DNA from: Chromobotia macracanthus
Lineage: Eukaryota > Chordata > Actinopteri > Cypriniformes > Botiidae
Assembly: GCA_036877525.1 (NCBI GenBank)
Contig: JAZGTH010000008.1
Location: 14,027,001 to 14,091,000 of the forward strand
Length of the DNA: 64,000 nt
Reading direction: 5' to 3'
Shown piece by piece: positions 1 to 12,982 of this stretch (within the stretch, counting starts at the first letter, position 1; each line of letters starts with the position of its first letter). The notes under the pieces were generated by a model, which was not told the origin of the DNA, did no database searches, and worked only from the letters and a program-made list of their open reading frames with translations. Made by a program: the position numbers and the translations under genes.

Positions 1-533
1 AATTAGGGTTAGTTTACAACCGTTTACCAAATCTTGTTCAAAGCAACAATGACAATTGTGAAATCTGCTAAACACACACTGATTCAATGCCAAATAATGA
101 ATAATAAATCAATCAATCCTCAATATCATGCTCTATAACAGAAGGCCATCAATGCACAATTGTGTTATAACAAGCAGAAGAGAGCAGTGCAGAGTTCACA
201 CACATACAGCGTGATACAGTATGACATTATTATGACATTACAGAGGACTGACTGTTGTCCGTCAGATTCACAGAAAGAAAGGTTAATGTTCACTACAGAT
301 GAATCGCGTCATTGAGTAGTGATGCTGAAATCTGACCACTGCTCCTCAGCTAGCCGTCTGTGCTAACTGTCCCTCCAGTGCCATTCAACACCTTTAATTG
401 GCTCAATTGCTATAAAACATATCGATTTGTACCGCAAACAGTCAAAAACCGATCTCCCACCAGTTCGACAGATGATGTTTGCTATAGGAACATAAATACG
501 GTTAATATTATGAGAGTCATTTGCACTCACCGT

Positions 534-640
534 ATCCTTTCTGTTTATTTCTCTGCGCCGGGCGTTGGCAGGTCCACGAGCTCGGGGTTTCCTGCACTGA
601 AGAGCAGGGGCGAACTGGGCGCTGCGTCACTTTATCACAC
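534..640 (-). promoter_or_regulatory. Possible non-coding first exon or promoter patch of a minus-strand gene running off the left edge
   Basis: A short GC-rich, CpG-containing island lies in otherwise AT-rich DNA. Read on the minus strand it ends in GATACG followed by GTGAGTGCAA, a good consensus donor, with no ATG in between. That would fit a 5' untranslated exon of a gene continuing leftwards out of the window. In human the gene beyond C1ORF50 in this region is TMEM269 or SVBP, but nothing here identifies it. This is inference from composition and one splice-site match. Confidence 0.25.
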
Positions 641-1045
641 TATTACAATACAGAAAATGAAGTTTTAAGTTTTGAATGATAACCTCATAGCAGTTTTTAC
701 TTTATTATTTGTCATTTATAATGATGCATTAATTTAAATTCAATAATAATTATATATATTATGTTTTCTTTTCCTACTGCTCATCTATTTTTATTCTACA
801 AATTGTTATACTATTTTTATTGAATATAATGTAACAGAGAATATAAAAGAAAAAATAAAGTACTTCATTTACAACACTGCAAAATCTAAAGTTTTAAAAC
901 TAAGAAAACGCACAATACATGTGTGGACTTATCGTTTCTTTTTCTATATTGCTCTTATGTGCAGTTATGTTTGCATCTGACGTGTTGGGTTTTAAGCTCT
1001 CAAAGAGAACGGATCAAAAAGGAGAAATCAAAGTCAAATATACCT

Positions 1046-1046
1046 C

Positions 1047-1119
<73 letters not shown>

Positions 1120-1122
1120 AGA
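1046..1122. repeat. TCTA tetranucleotide microsatellite
   Basis: About 18 nearly perfect TCTA/CTAT units. The reading frame through it (Ser-Ile-Tyr-Leu repeats) is a by-product of the repeat and is not a gene. Confidence 0.95.
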
Positions 1123-2257
1123 ATTTAAACATAAACACAGACTTTCAAAATAAGACGCAGACCTCATTTTATTATAAACCACAGTGTTTCTATGAAACGC
1201 AGATCATTTTGTTTCATTGTTTTTATTTAATTTGTTAATACATGTTTCTTTTTGACCTACTTTAAATATAAAAGTGCACATCAGAAACAAGGTCACAACA
1301 CCGTGTCAAAATAAAAGTCCTGTTTCATGCGCCTAGCAACATATATCGACGGTGAGAAACTACCGTAACAATATCCCAAGATGTCAAATATACCTCGTGA
1401 GGCCATTCCAGTAAGTAATTCACGTCATGATCCAAGAGTTTTAAAAATATAATAAAGTCTTTCAACCCCTGATCTGTGGCAGTGTGAGCCCTGTGATGTT
1501 AATGAGGACACAGAAGTTACACTGATGTGTGAAATGCAGGAATGTTTGGCTTGTCTGTTCGTTCAATTCTTGTATTTTGACAATAATTTAATCAATAAAC
1601 AGCGTCTATGCTATTAATATGAAACACAAATATGATTATAATACATCCAAATGACAACTTTATTTTTTGGTATTTTTTATTCCTTTGATTTGAGGGTGAA
1701 ATATGATCTGAAAATGTTTTTGACATTTGACATGTACGTGCTTTTAATTGCATTTGTTTTTAATGCTTTTCATTTTAATGTAACGCCATTATAACAAATT
1801 TGATTTTGTATATACATCTTTAAAATTGTTGCATATAATGTTAATTATTTTATTTAATTATTATCTTTGTTTGTTTAACTGAGCACATATTTTTAATCAG
1901 TTAATGGATGCTTTTCTACTGCTCACAAAATCACATAAAATGAATTACTTAATGGAAATCAAATCAAAGGTCCAAAATATATTTGTATTTAAAACTGAGA
2001 AACATACACAATAACAACAATAGAAATGTCTCAAAGATGATTGAAATAAGTTTGAAAACACAGGAAGTATAAATGACAGACTTTAAAGCATTCTGATAAT
2101 ATCAGGAAAACATCCAGCCTATGATTTAGGCCCTTTTCTAACACTGAAGAATGAAAGCTGTTTATTTACTTTGCTGTGTCCATTAAACTATATCCTTTAA
2201 GACCATGATACGATAAGCAGGTTAAGACCAGATAAGAGCAGAGTTTCTGAGTCCCTC

Positions 2258-3392
<1,135 letters not shown>

Positions 3393-3475
3393 CTGGTCTC
3401 CACCAAGTTAACTGTAATATTAACATACCAATTTTCAACTCGGGTCAGTTTATTGTCTGTTAAGGTGAGAGAAAT

Positions 3476-3515
3476 TTTATATATATATATAATATATATA
3501 TGTGTGTGTGTGTGT
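3476..3515. repeat. AT/TG microsatellite
   Basis: Alternating AT followed by a short TG run. Simple sequence with no coding value. Confidence 0.85.
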
Positions 3516-3664
3516 GCTTATCACAATATATCTTTCCACTACAATAGATATCTATTCAAGAAGAGTTCTTGTTACACAGGACAGAGAGCTGGTGAACATT
3601 ACCAACAGTGTATGTGCAGTGGTGAGCAGACTCCAGTTAGACACACTGTACACTTAAAGATATA

Positions 3665-3730
3665 CACAACATCTACAGAAGAGACGCACAACATCTACAG
3701 AAGAGACGCACAACATCTACAGAAGATATG
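3665..3730. repeat. Three tandem copies of a 22-bp unit
   Basis: The unit cacaacatctacagaagaga(cg) starts at 3665, 3687 and 3709. The third copy diverges at its end. Small local minisatellite upstream of the c1orf50-like gene. Confidence 0.85.
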
Positions 3731-4400
3731 CACAAGATATATGATTTTTAATAAAGTTAATTTAAGCAATTTCTTACGGTTTGAAGATCGTACTCCAAGA
3801 ACCATGTAATGGAAACACGACCATGCACAATAAATCCGTGCTTTACACACTAAACAGAGGCAGGTGGATACGGTGAACCACTTCACCTAAAATTCACAAC
3901 TACAGATGAACACACGGTCACATTTACAGGAGTCTGATGTCTTTATTGTGCTTACAGAAGATAATGTAATCCACGATTATGATGCATGCTGCAGATGCTC
4001 GTACAGTCTGCATACATTCATGAAGCTGCTTTGCAGTGTCTTTGCTCCCCGTGTCGGTAACCTTTAGAAATGTTGACTTTAGAGGTTTTCTACCATGGTG
4101 GAGCAAAACTGTTTCTGTATATAACCGTTTCTGTTAACCTGTTGATGACAATCAGGCCCCCTGTGGTACTCTGTTGATCTTTAATGTGTTTCAATTCTCA
4201 GGAACAGAAATAATATTCAGACCCTTTTGAAAGGATATGGCAGCTTTTCAGACGTCACATTTCTCACTGCATTTCATGTCAGCGCCCCACTGAAAACTTC
4301 ATGGTGGCAAATGAAAAGTGAACTGAAGTTTGACATTTCATGACTGATGTTGTGAACACAAAACTCACCAGCAGGAGTGCTGCGTGTGGATAGATGGGTT

Positions 4401-4710
4401 GCTGTGATGCTCTTGTGATAGTGAGGGGTCGCTGTGATGCTCTTGTGATAGTGAGGGGTCGCTGTGATGCTCTTGTGATAGTGAGGGGTCGATGTGATGC
4501 TCTTGTGATAGTGACGGGTCGCTGTGATGCTCTTGTGATAGTGACGGGTCGCTGTGATGCTCTTGTGATAGTGACGGGTCGCTGTGATGCTCTTGTGATA
4601 GTGACGGGTCGCTGTGATGCTCTTGTGATAGTGACGGGTCGCTGTGATGCTCTTGTGATAGTGACGGGTCGCTGTGATGCTCTTGTGATAGTGACGGGTC
4701 GCTGTGATGC
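4401..4710. repeat. 30-bp tandem repeat, 10 full units plus a partial one
   Basis: Units begin every 30 bases from 4401 (gctgtgatgctcttgtgata followed by gtgaggggtc or gtgacgggtc). The first three copies carry 'gagg' and the remaining seven carry 'gacg'. The copy at 4491 starts gatg instead of gctg. Because the period is divisible by three and the unit has few stops, several frames stay open on both strands; these are artefacts of the repeat. Confidence 0.97.
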
Positions 4711-7294
4711 ACATTTTGCACGTTTATGTTCTACGCACATTTAGTCTGTGATGGGGGCACAAATGGGTTCTTCTGTGCACCTCCCACTGTTGAGAAGCGG
4801 ACGTTAATGTTCATCTGAAGGCCTGTTGGACTGCAGACATACAGTAATATATTTAAATACAACAACACTTGAGCATTAATAAACTTATTCTATCTTAATA
4901 TGACCAGTGGTGTTCCAGAAACAAAAGGTCTAAATTTTCAAATGCCAGTATATTTATATAAGATCACAGTTCACAGGCAGAGCTATAACATATAACAAAT
5001 ATGACAGACTCTGTACTTTCATATGTTGCCTGCTTAGCATTTCCAAGCCAGCCACTAATAGTCAGCAATACTCTATGATTTGTGGACATGAACTGAATGG
5101 CAAACTATGACTTCATTACAATGATCTGGAGAAACATCCCTCTCAAAAGAAACACAATGTTCTGGTGGGTCACTACAGTCCTGTGTAACAGCATGTTATC
5201 CAGAAAGCACTGATGAGCCATTAGCAGAAATCACATGAGAAATATTTCATTCTTCTGATGCAGAACTTTACTGTTACCACACTTCTGTGTTTGTTCTGTG
5301 TTTGAGGCTTTAGAAACACTTTCTGCAGTTACATCTTTTGCTTGTCATGTGCTGTATGTAACTGCAACAGTCAGGAAAGGCATTTTAGGCAGGAAAGAAA
5401 AGCATTAATACTGTGTACATACAATACAGAATATCTGTGTCCTTGCAGAAGTAGTAAGTGTTATGAACTGAGCAATAAGAAACACGTTCTGATGTGTCCA
5501 CACAAGAGCTATTGTCTTTTTATGCTATTGTCCTCCATTCTGATTTAGTGGGCTTTGTGCAGTCACATAGTATGTGGTTGTTAATCCATGCAGACGGGCT
5601 CGTGAAATGTTTGTTAAAGACTTCAGTGCTCAAATGTAAAAAGAAACTCTAGGATGCTCAGTGCTTTGGACAGTGGGCTAGGATTTAGAATTCATCTTCA
5701 TGTATGTGTGTGTGTGTGTGTGTCCTGTTTCAATAGGTTGCTTCAAAGATAAACCTAATGAGAGGTTTTGGAAAACACACAGAACTTCTCCACTTCTCTG
5801 AGGTCAATGAAATAATGAATTGTTTCTGTCCACAGCCCTGTGTAAGAACTAACAACATGTTTTTCATTTAAATCAGTCCAAAGGTTGATTACAGTTTGAG
5901 TCTGGGTCAATTCATTTGTAGCTGAACATTCTCCAACATTATCAACTGCATAGCAACACCCTGCCTAACACCTTAACTTTGTGGAAAAGAAAAATATACA
6001 ACTGGTGCTAACGTAGCAACACCAAGGCCATGGGTTTAATTCCCAGAGAAGGGACTGTATTATCCTAAATGCACTGTCACTTTAAATTAAAGTGTCTGCC
6101 AAATGCATAAATGAACATTTTTATCTATTATCATTTGCATAAATAAGTCTAGTTTAACAGGTTACTAGTTTCACTGAAGCTGGTTATGCTCTGGGACCCG
6201 ACCAGAAAGGCGCCTTCATTCCATGCAGTAACACCTGCTGGGTGTTTGCCTCACTCAGGCATTAAACTGAACATGTTCCCATGGAGATCATTCAAGCTAT
6301 CACTAACCAACCACTAAATTTCCAGCAGAAGCAAAAGTTTTAGTGGGAGGGTGACACTTCCTTTCAGACCAGCGACCTTTCAAGACCAGTTTAAACCCTG
6401 ATTTATGTTCCTCTCTGCTGCGCAAATCCTGCACTGCAAAACATCTACAAACACCTTCAAATGGAAAAACAATGTTACCAGCATACACAACAGCACACGC
6501 CACACTGCACTGAACTGCATTTACATGTCTGTGCACCTGTGCATTTTACCTCTCACTTCACAAGACGTGCCGTTTTTTTCAGTTCACTTCTTTCAGGAAT
6601 TAGGGTTTTATGGTGTATTACATGTCCCTGTTTTGCAGATGAAATCCAATAGTGACAAATGGACTTAATTAGTCCCTCCTGCACAGTTTTTAGTGGGTGT
6701 CTCTCTCAGATGAAGGGCCAATCAGAAAGTAATCACAGGCCTGAAACTCTGCCCTCCCACTGCATACTCTCTTTTCTTCAGCCTTTCTTGCTCTGCCCTC
6801 AGACATACTGGTGTGTGACAACAGCAGCTATGCAGTCTGTAAAGCAGCCTTCATTCTCATCCTAACAGCCCCCCACACTCTCCATCCACAGCCTACAGGA
6901 GCATCATGACTGGAAACCTTCAAAGAGGAGACTGAAGAACCATTATTATCCACAAATCTTGCAAAACCAACAAGAGCTGCTTCATTTTTAGACAGGATCA
7001 AGGGATGTCACCAGAAGCCTCCAAATGAAAGCTACTGAAGTGGCTGTGAGCAGTACAAGGATACAGCAAGTGTTGGTGAGAAGTGGACCGTCTTCACTGA
7101 CTGTTTATTTGTATGTGTTAACATCATTCTGAAGAACTGAGGACAGTTTTCACAGGTGTAAAGGATTCTGTTGTTCTTCAGGGAATTGCAACAGGTGGTT
7201 TTGAAGAAGCACAACTCAAGTTGGCATCCTGACTGGAGAACGTTCATTTATCTCACTGTAATTCAACACTGAGGCAAACGTTTAAAGGACAGTT
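4711..7294. other. Non-coding region upstream of cldn19
   Basis: No recognisable coding exon. It contains a degenerate SINE near 6001-6118, a TG microsatellite at 5702-5723, and the presumed promoter and 5' untranslated region of cldn19 towards 7294. In human P3H1 lies between CLDN19 and C1ORF50; no part of it is recognisable here. Confidence 0.5.
6001..6118 (+). mobile_element. Degenerate tRNA-derived SINE copy
   Basis: It has a relic B-box region (ggtttaattcccagagaa) and the tail aagtgtctgccaaatgcata seen in cyprinid tRNA-derived SINEs. Related copies lie at 9056-9178 on the other strand, 43525-43588 (tail only) and 62953-63085. Confidence 0.7.
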
Positions 7295-10200
7295 ATGGCC
7301 AACTCTGGGTTACAGCTCCTGGGCTACTTTCTTGCTTTAGGTGGATGGATTGGTATCATCTCCACCACGGTGCTGCCCCAATGGAAGCAGTCCTCGTATG
7401 CAGGAGATGCTATCATCATGGCTGTGGGGCTGTACGAGGGCCTCTGGATGTCCTGTGCTTCTCAGAGTACAGGCCAGGTGCAGTGCAAGATCTTTGACTC
7501 CTTGCTTTCCCTGGATGGTGAGTACAGGACAACAAAACATCAGCAACTTAACAACGTTCCTGTAATGCTTGCGGTTTTCATAGGATGTTTAATAGCCAGA
7601 TTTTGGGGAATGGGGCTCATGATATTTTGTTTAATTTTAAACACATTAAATCTTCTAAAATCTGAGTCAAATTAAAACAGCTTAGAATGAGAAAAATAAT
7701 TACATCAAGATTATCTGGCAAGAAGAAATAAAAGCACAATCATCTCTATGAGCTGCTGTGAACATATGGATTTAATCAAGTGGCTTAATTATCAAATTAC
7801 AATATGTGAGTTTTGACATATTGTAAAGAAAGTCACTGTTTGGAAGCACTGGCTGTAACTGCTGAAATGCTGTAGAGATGCTTTTACACCATTCATCCAC
7901 ATCTACCACTGCTGTCATTGTTGTTCTATCTAATCACAGGCAGTCATTTCTGCTGTATTTCTACTGCTGCCTGCTGGAATAAACCCGAGACGATGTCATC
8001 CTAAAATTATGAATGGTGACCAATGAATGTGTTTAGTTTTATTGAACTGTTTTCCTCATCACATCCACATCTGTTGGTGATTTGTGGTCAAATATCACAA
8101 CACTGCAGGCCAAAACAAAAATATGCTTAAAAAACAATTATGGGAAGTTTCATAATAACAATGCCAATCAAAAATGTAATATAGATGTATTGTAGTTGAA
8201 AGAGAAGAGTTTTCCGCATCATCTATAATAAGAGTGTATTGTGTTGAGGTGATGAATGGCAGTTGTGTTGAGAATAAAAGGCCAGTGTTCAGACAAACAC
8301 CAAAGAAATGTTCAGCATGCACATCCCCACAAAACACCCAGCGAGATCAGAGAGGCAAACATCAGCTCATATCTGTAATGACTGCAATTAACTTATGTAC
8401 ATAAAGATCAAACCAAACATGTTTTACATTACAAAATATTGAAAGGACTCAATATTTATCACATATTCTAATCTTTACACCAGTTCTTCAGAAAACCATT
8501 TACTGTGGCTTTGAAACCCACAAAGCCAAACACTGAAGTGAAGAAGCTACACTGTGACATCAAGAAGTTTTTTAAAGAACCATACAACTAACCCAATGAT
8601 CTCAGTTACCACAAACATTTTACTTTAAATAGCATTGGTCTAAAATATAGACATACACACATTTACTCCCATGTGTCTGAGTTACTTTGACAGAAGAACA
8701 GCTGAGTGCTACAGAAGCTGCACTCTCCACCTCACGCTTAATGACTGTGAGGTTTTGTAGAATATCATTTAGATTTCATACAGTAATTTATCTATTGTCT
8801 ATCATAGTGCTCAGGGCTCTTACACAAAAGCAGCTCTGAGAGTGCACTGCACATGGAAGAATCTGTAACCTTCAGCCTACAAAGGGTGACAGCACCATCT
8901 GATTCCACCCCTCAGTGTTAGGTCATGTGCTGGGACAGCCACTGCAATGGTCCAGCTCCTGTATGTACAGGCAGCATTCACAAGCCTGCACTGTTTGCTA
9001 CTGCTGCAATGGTTCTGCTGTCTTTTGTTGAATAACTCTAAAACTTTACTGGTAGAAATTCATTTACATTTATGCATTTGGCAGATGCTTTTATTCTAAG
9101 CCAATTACAGTGCATTCAAGGTAAAACATTTTATCATTCTGTGTTCCCTGAGAATCAAACCCACAACCTTTCAGCTGAAGATACTAAAAATATTGGTCTT
9201 CAAATGCATCTTTAAATTGCCTGCAATCTGTGCAGATAATTCAGAAATAACGCGTTTTGGGAAATAAAAAATTAGAAATATTTAAAAACATTTTTTATAA
9301 TGTATAAAATGGAATAATAATGGAAAATGTTAATGGATGACAATAGAAAATATTGTGATTTACATTCATTGAGTAAAAAGAATTCTTTAACAAAATCACT
9401 GAGGGTGTCAGAAATGATTATGATGTCAAAAATAACATATTTGTGTGAGGAATGCATGGAGAGATGTTTTGAATGACGTATGAAAGCTCCCACAAGTGCA
9501 CAAACAATAAACAATGTCTGAGCCTCACATGCAGCCCACTAGCACTGTGAATGCCCTCTCTGCCTCTGTGCCAGGCACCTCCACAGGGGCCAGATAAATG
9601 TGAAGTCAAACAAGAATGAAAGACAGGAAAATAATACCTCTCATACAAAGCCATAAAAGCCCTTAAAGATGACCTCTTCACACATAAATCAAACATCAGA
9701 AGTCTTTAGAAAATCTCTCCTTAGTTCTTGTGATCTTTGATATGTTGTTAAACTTATTTTATGGCTTTGATTCATGTTTGATGCAGCAGTTTCACAAAGC
9801 TGTGGTTGAACCACTGTGGATTGTACTTAAGTCTTCGAGAAGAAGCAGAAAATCTGCTCTGTTGTGTGCTTCTGAATGCAAGTTACGATGCTTCTGTTGA
9901 GTGGAACTAGCATGTTACAGCTAACACATTAGCATGTCACACAAAAGCAGAGACACTGAAAACTTCTCTTTTGTGGATAAAGTCCCAGTAACTGCGTCTG
10001 TGTGAAGTATGTAAAAATGTCACTGCTACATCACTATGAACTGAACGTGTTGGTTATCTGTGGAATTGTGATGCTACAATAGTGCACAGAGTGAAATTGT
10101 TATACTGACTGTTTGAGGGTGACACTCATCAAAATAGTTATTCGTGTTTTTCTCAGTTCACATTCAGACATGCCGAGCTCTGATGGTGATCTCCGTGCTA

Positions 10201-11291
10201 ATGGGATTCATCGCTATCATTGTAAGCGTGGTGGGAATGAAATGCACAAAGGTGGGTGACAACAACCCATCTACCAAGAGCAAGATTGCCATCTCTGGTG
10301 GAACCCTCTTCCTGCTCTCAGGTGACACTCTAAACACTCCAAACCTCCTATATGAGGAAATGATCTTACCAGTCACCATTCAGCTTCAGCCTGTACAGGA
10401 GAAACATGAAATCGTTAGCAGTTATCTCCATTAGTGTCATTCAGTTAAGAATAATGTTCATTATTATAATGTTAAAACCTGCCTGTAAATCAGTGTAAAT
10501 TAGTTTTGGTAAATGAAATTTCATTTTCATTAGTCTCCACATTCATGTGTCAACATCTGTATCATCTCCAACCCTTTCACACATGCAGGAGTGAACAGGA
10601 AGTGGGTATTTCAGTTACATGCTCAGTTTGTACAGGCTGAATGTAATAAAAGTGAGAGGTTTTCACCTGGACAGTGTTGATGCTGTGGTCTGTATGACCT
10701 CCAGGTGTGTGCACGCTGGTGTCTGTGTCCTGGTATGCCACACAGGTGTCCTACCATTTCTTTGACCCGAACACACCAATCAATGCCAGGTAAGACATTT
10801 AATAAATGACTCTTAAACAGTGACAGAAACATTTTGTTTAATCAGAAATAAAACACCAACATCACCCTCCTTTATTGTACTTAAAGCTAATCAGATGTCA
10901 CTAGTGAACAGCAGGTTAGCAGCCCCTTAAATATAACAAAATCCCTGCAAAAATGATGAATCCATAAGTCAGTCAGTACACAATATGATGAGTGTCTCTT
11001 CTGAACATCAGCGTGATATTTGGGTGAATTTTATTACGTCAGGTCATATTTTACCTCAAAAGAAAGTAAGTGTCTCCAGTGTCAGCAGTATCTCCTGAAA
11101 TAGTGATATGCAGGTGTGACCTTCCTTCTTTCAGGTATGAATTTGGCCCAGCCCTCTTTGTAGGGTGGGCGGCAGCCATCTTGATGATGCTGGGTGGGTC
11201 GTTTCTCTGCTGCTCCTGTGTTAATGAGGACAGAACAGGACAACAGTTCTACAGGCAATCTCAACCCTCCACAGCCAGAGAGTACGTGTAA
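7295..11291 (+). CDS. cldn19: Claudin-19, four coding exons, complete (209 aa)
   Basis: Coding exons are 7295-7517, 10157-10321, 10705-10789 and 11135-11291, all with GT-AG introns and in frame. The product begins [18 protein letters not shown] like mammalian claudin-19. It is a four-pass tight-junction protein: membrane segments lie near residues 8-27, 82-102, 118-138 and 163-183. The claudin signature is intact, with Trp30, Gly49-Leu50-Trp51, Cys54 and Cys64 in the first extracellular loop, and Arg81 precedes the second helix. The C-terminus REYV is a PDZ-binding motif for ZO-type scaffolds. Claudin-19 forms paracellular barriers and, with claudin-16, cation pores in kidney, and also works in retina and Schwann cells. 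A polyadenylation signal at 11393-11398 suits this short form. An alternative last exon is listed at 12786. Claudin-19 is favoured over other claudins by near identity of exon 1 to the remembered human sequence. Confidence 0.96.
9056..9178 (-). mobile_element. tRNA-derived SINE copy in cldn19 intron 1
   Basis: Read on the minus strand it shows the promoter-like 'ggttgtgggtttgattctc' region followed by the tail agcatctgccaaatgcataa and an AT-rich end. It belongs to the same family as the copy at 62953-63085. Confidence 0.75.
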
Positions 11292-11392
11292 AAACAAACA
11301 ATAACAGCACAGCAGGCCTGGAGACAGAGCTCATCCCACCATGAGTACACTTCAACTGACTCAGTTATCCAGAGCAAACCAAACAAAAAAAC

Positions 11393-11398
11393 AATAAA
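11393..11398 (+). terminator. Polyadenylation signal for the short cldn19 form
   Basis: AATAAA lies about 100 bases after the stop codon ending at 11291, in a sensible position for the four-exon transcript. Confidence 0.5.
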
Positions 11399-11698
11399 CA
11401 ATTACATGGACAAGACCATTTCATATGCCTACAGTAAAAGGAGTTTTTCACATTTTTGGAGAGATACAAACTTGTTTCGCTCTACTTTTGTTTTCAGAGA
11501 ATTCAGAAGTTCTCTGTTTCTCTCGGCATGCCAAGACTCTTTAACTGCTTTCACTGAGTTTCAAAACATATTCAAAGCTGAAATCCCTAAGACAAAATGT
11601 AGGAGCATTTACACACTGGAGGTCTTGGTTCAGTTAGGTTTTTGTAGAGTCAAACTGAAAGGTGAAAAAAATAGAACCAGTTAAGTACTTATCTTAAC

Positions 11699-11733
11699 TT
11701 ATAGTACTTATAACGTAGTTATAAGTACTATAA
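11699..11733. repeat. Perfect inverted repeat, 16-bp arms with a 3-bp loop
   Basis: Arm ttatagtacttataac (11699-11714), loop gta, arm gttataagtactataa (11718-11733). AT-rich and able to form a cruciform or hairpin. It lies in the cldn19 terminal intron or 3' flank. Confidence 0.95.
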
Positions 11734-12785
11734 CTATTTTTTATAATATGTATAATATATAATATGTATATTTTGTACAATGTAGTTTTCTGTATGAATG
11801 GGATACCTGCTTGACTTCATTTGCTAAAAATGTACAGTATGGTGTACTGTGTCCCTTAATGCAACTGGAGGCAATATCATCCATTTCTCCCCCCAAAAAC
11901 ATAGCTTTTATTTCCAGAATAAAAGCCACTCACTGATATAAACACAATCAGTCATGTGATGTCATGTGACGATCAGTCATGTGACATGACTGTTGTGAGG
12001 ACACAACTCTTGGAAATATTTATACTATTGAAAAGTATACCGCACAGTATTCAGAAAGTAGTATGCTAGTACTCCATTCTGAACACAGGTGAGAAATTAG
12101 GGATTTACCTGATTGGCTGCACTGTTGCATGCTGGGATCTCTGTGTTCCTGACAGCTGTGTCTGTATTAACACCACACTGAGGAGACCACAAGTTACAAC
12201 ACTTCATCATCCACTAGAACAGATTTCTTTAGAACCACAGAGAACCTTATGTAAAACCATCTCCACCAAAACGTCCAAGCTGTAAATGTGTCATCAAACA
12301 CTTCCAAAGGGAAAGTCCAACACTGGTTTAGACTAAAACATGGGATGTGTTCTGAATATTACAACATCAGCAAAACAAAATAATACATGGTGGATACTAA
12401 AAATTTGTCCCCAAACTGCTTCACAGTCAGGTCAATGAGATGTTAAAAGATTTTAACACTTTATAGCTAACAAAAGCTTTCTTGTGCACAGACACCTCTC
12501 ATGCATGACAACATTACATGTAACTCAAGACTCATCTTTTGAACTTTTCCTTTCAAATACATCTGATACTACTTGAATTATGTGCTATTAAAATAAGCCG
12601 ATGCACTTTTCTACCTCTGTCTTATTAACTTTCCATGTCATTTAACAAGCACAAACATCTTTGTGATGCCAGATGAGAAATTAACCCTGGCTGAAGAACC
12701 AAATGAAGCAATGGCCTTTTGTGAATTGTGTCTGGCCCAAGTTCCTCTAATGTTCTTCTCTTACTGTCTTCTCTCTCTAATTCAG

Positions 12786-12822
12786 GGATGAGTTGTTGAG
12801 TGAGACTAGTTTCCCTGACTGA
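12786..12822 (+). CDS. cldn19: Candidate alternative fifth coding exon of cldn19
   Basis: A strong acceptor (tctctctaattcag) ends at 12785. If exon 4 stops early at ...GCCAGAGA before the donor-like GTACGTG (inside the REYV codons), joining to 12786 keeps the frame. The protein would then end ARE-DELLSETSFPD instead of AREYV. As I recall, human CLDN19 has the same choice at the same place: the short form ends in AREYV, while the long form continues from ARE into a separate terminal exon. An AATAAA at 12977-12982 could end this transcript. The exact fit at the ARE junction supports it, but no transcript evidence is available here. Confidence 0.55.
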
Positions 12823-12976
12823 CCATCCCTCTCTGCCTTTATTCGAGGACTGTTCAAGCTCCGCTCTCTGTGTCTATGTCCGTCACTCTCACCCAGAATC
12901 TAAATTTGGACACTTGTCTCCATGACTGGACAAATGTCTCTGCACCCTACATTCGTAAAATCTCTGTCTGTTTTTC

Positions 12977-12982
12977 AATAAA
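12977..12982 (+). terminator. Polyadenylation signal for the long cldn19 form
   Basis: AATAAA lies about 155 bases after the stop of the candidate fifth exon and is followed by a T/G-rich stretch. Confidence 0.45.

Larger units (their letters stand above)
1..2257. other. Non-coding flank downstream of c1orf50
   Basis: This is AT-rich sequence with no recognisable coding exon. It holds a TCTA microsatellite near 1046-1120. Two weak exon-like signals are listed separately: a GC-rich patch near 535-640 and a short open segment at 1381-1410. A TTTATT at 2161-2166 reads AATAAA on the minus strand and is a plausible polyadenylation signal for the c1orf50-like gene, about 90 bp past its stop codon. 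Confidence 0.6.

Noticed and set aside
4274..4744. Overlapping frames of 116-153 codons on both strands
   Set aside because: By-product of the 30-bp tandem repeat.
3393..7294. P3H1 expected between c1orf50 and cldn19 by human synteny
   Set aside because: No exon of this large gene could be recognised on either strand, so it is not annotated.
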